Origin: Arcuatula senhousia
Taxonomy: Eukaryota > Mollusca > Bivalvia > Mytilida > Mytilidae
Direction: 5' to 3'
NCBI GenBank assembly: GCA_963971305.1
Contig: OZ020305.1
Span: 45,903,750 to 45,967,749, forward strand
DNA: 64,000 nucleotides
This document shows, piece after piece, positions 63,442 through 64,000 of the stretch. The notes under the pieces are model-generated. The model had not been told where the DNA came from. It saw only the letters and a list, made by a program, of their open reading frames with translations, and did no database searches. Each line of letters begins with the position of its first letter. The stretch's first letter is position 1. A program made the position numbers and the translations under genes.

Positions 63442-64000
63442 CTCTTTTTCTCTAACTGTCTAACGTGAAAGTAAAGGCCCAAAAATTACTTCTTTAATTT
63501 TAACTCATATGAACATGTAAAAAAGCAGGGAAATAAAAAAGTGCCAAGCACCTTTTTATTATAAATTTTAATTAAAAGTAGATTTTATAACATACATGAC
63601 ATAAAAAAACGTTTTTGTGCATTTTTGGAAATATTTTGTTTGTCTTTATATTCAAAGCGAGATCAACAGGTGTTCAAACAATAGTAAGCACGCTTTCCAC
63701 GAGATGCGTATCTAACTGCGGTGTATCGCGCAGACGGCCAATCAAATTTCTTGAATTTGAATATCACATCGTTTGGAGTGTGATACGCAAAAAAGTCTCA
63801 TCTCAAGAGAACTAGATAATATTGCTCAACAGATAGAGAAATGTTGTTTCTGTTAAAACAAGTGCATTGGCACTCGCATTTGGCGCTTCTCTACTGTTAA
63901 CAACTATGAAATGTTTTTAAAAAGTTTCTTATGGTTTATCCCCTATAAATACAAAAAAAGATTCTTTTGATTAAAGAGACCCAACAACAAATTGTGTTTA
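63442..64000. other. AT-rich end of window, no gene supported
   Basis: No recognisable coding frame. 63655-63790 is less AT-rich and has TATCACATCGTTTGGAGTGT with GATACGC, suggesting another worn repeat, but I cannot define ends. Confidence 0.35.

Noticed and set aside
1..64000. rRNA, tRNA or other structural RNA genes
   Set aside because: None recognised by eye; a covariance-model search would be needed to exclude diverged tRNAs or tRNA-derived SINE heads.
1..64000. LTR retrotransposons or endogenous viral sequences
   Set aside because: No gag-pol, integrase, envelope-like or LTR pairs recognised; the only retroelement coding remnant is the LINE tail at 46.9-47.4 kb.

Overview
This window looks like nuclear DNA of a mollusc, most likely a bivalve. 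It is AT-rich, most genes are split by GT-AG introns, and much of it is dispersed repeat of kinds I know from bivalve genomes. These include units opening with GGCTCCCAGGAGCC and GCTCACCTG, MITEs carrying TTTTCGTGGGTAC, and a SINE-like unit with an 'AGTCACCTCTTAC' tail. Nothing suggests a prokaryote, organelle or virus. Species cannot be named from sequence alone.

Layout. 1-19.8 kb: a possible 3' coding exon (101-179), then minisatellites, then about 17 kb of a degenerate 20-bp tandem repeat. That array is cut into blocks by about 20 copies of one conserved 200-280 bp spacer, giving a higher-order repeat. Three mobile elements sit inside spacers, and sister spacers show the empty sites. 19.8-27.3 kb: gene-poor AT-rich DNA with a 1.17-kb tandem duplication (22.57-24.6 kb) and a MITE. 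27.3-33.1 kb: a nest of hairpin-ended, tandem-cored elements and segmental duplications. 33.5-45.45 kb: a three-exon minus-strand gene of unknown function whose 9.5-kb intron contains a 4.94-kb PIF/Harbinger-like element (36513-41455), which itself carries a large tandem-built inverted repeat. 45.5-54 kb: a SINE-like unit, a dead LINE 3' end, paired GC-hairpin elements and several tandem repeats.

55.0-62.2 kb is the conserved genic part. An intronless FEM1B orthologue (minus strand, 631 aa) lies head-to-head with a complete seven-exon CLN6 orthologue (plus strand, 306 aa by my joining). The starts are 1.14 kb apart. FEM1B is the substrate receptor of a CUL2 ubiquitin ligase; CLN6 is an ER membrane protein needed for export of lysosomal enzymes. 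From memory the two are also neighbours in opposite orientation on human 15q23, so this looks like ancient microsynteny. They are not known to work in one pathway. 62.3-64 kb holds a 159-bp tandem repeat, a hairpin element and unassigned DNA.

The most unusual signals are the 20-bp/spacer array, the nested Harbinger-like/foldback element, the TACCGGTA insertions that look like excision footprints, the repeated CATAGAYCTG palindromes, and the shared architecture of several unrelated hairpin-ended repeat families.
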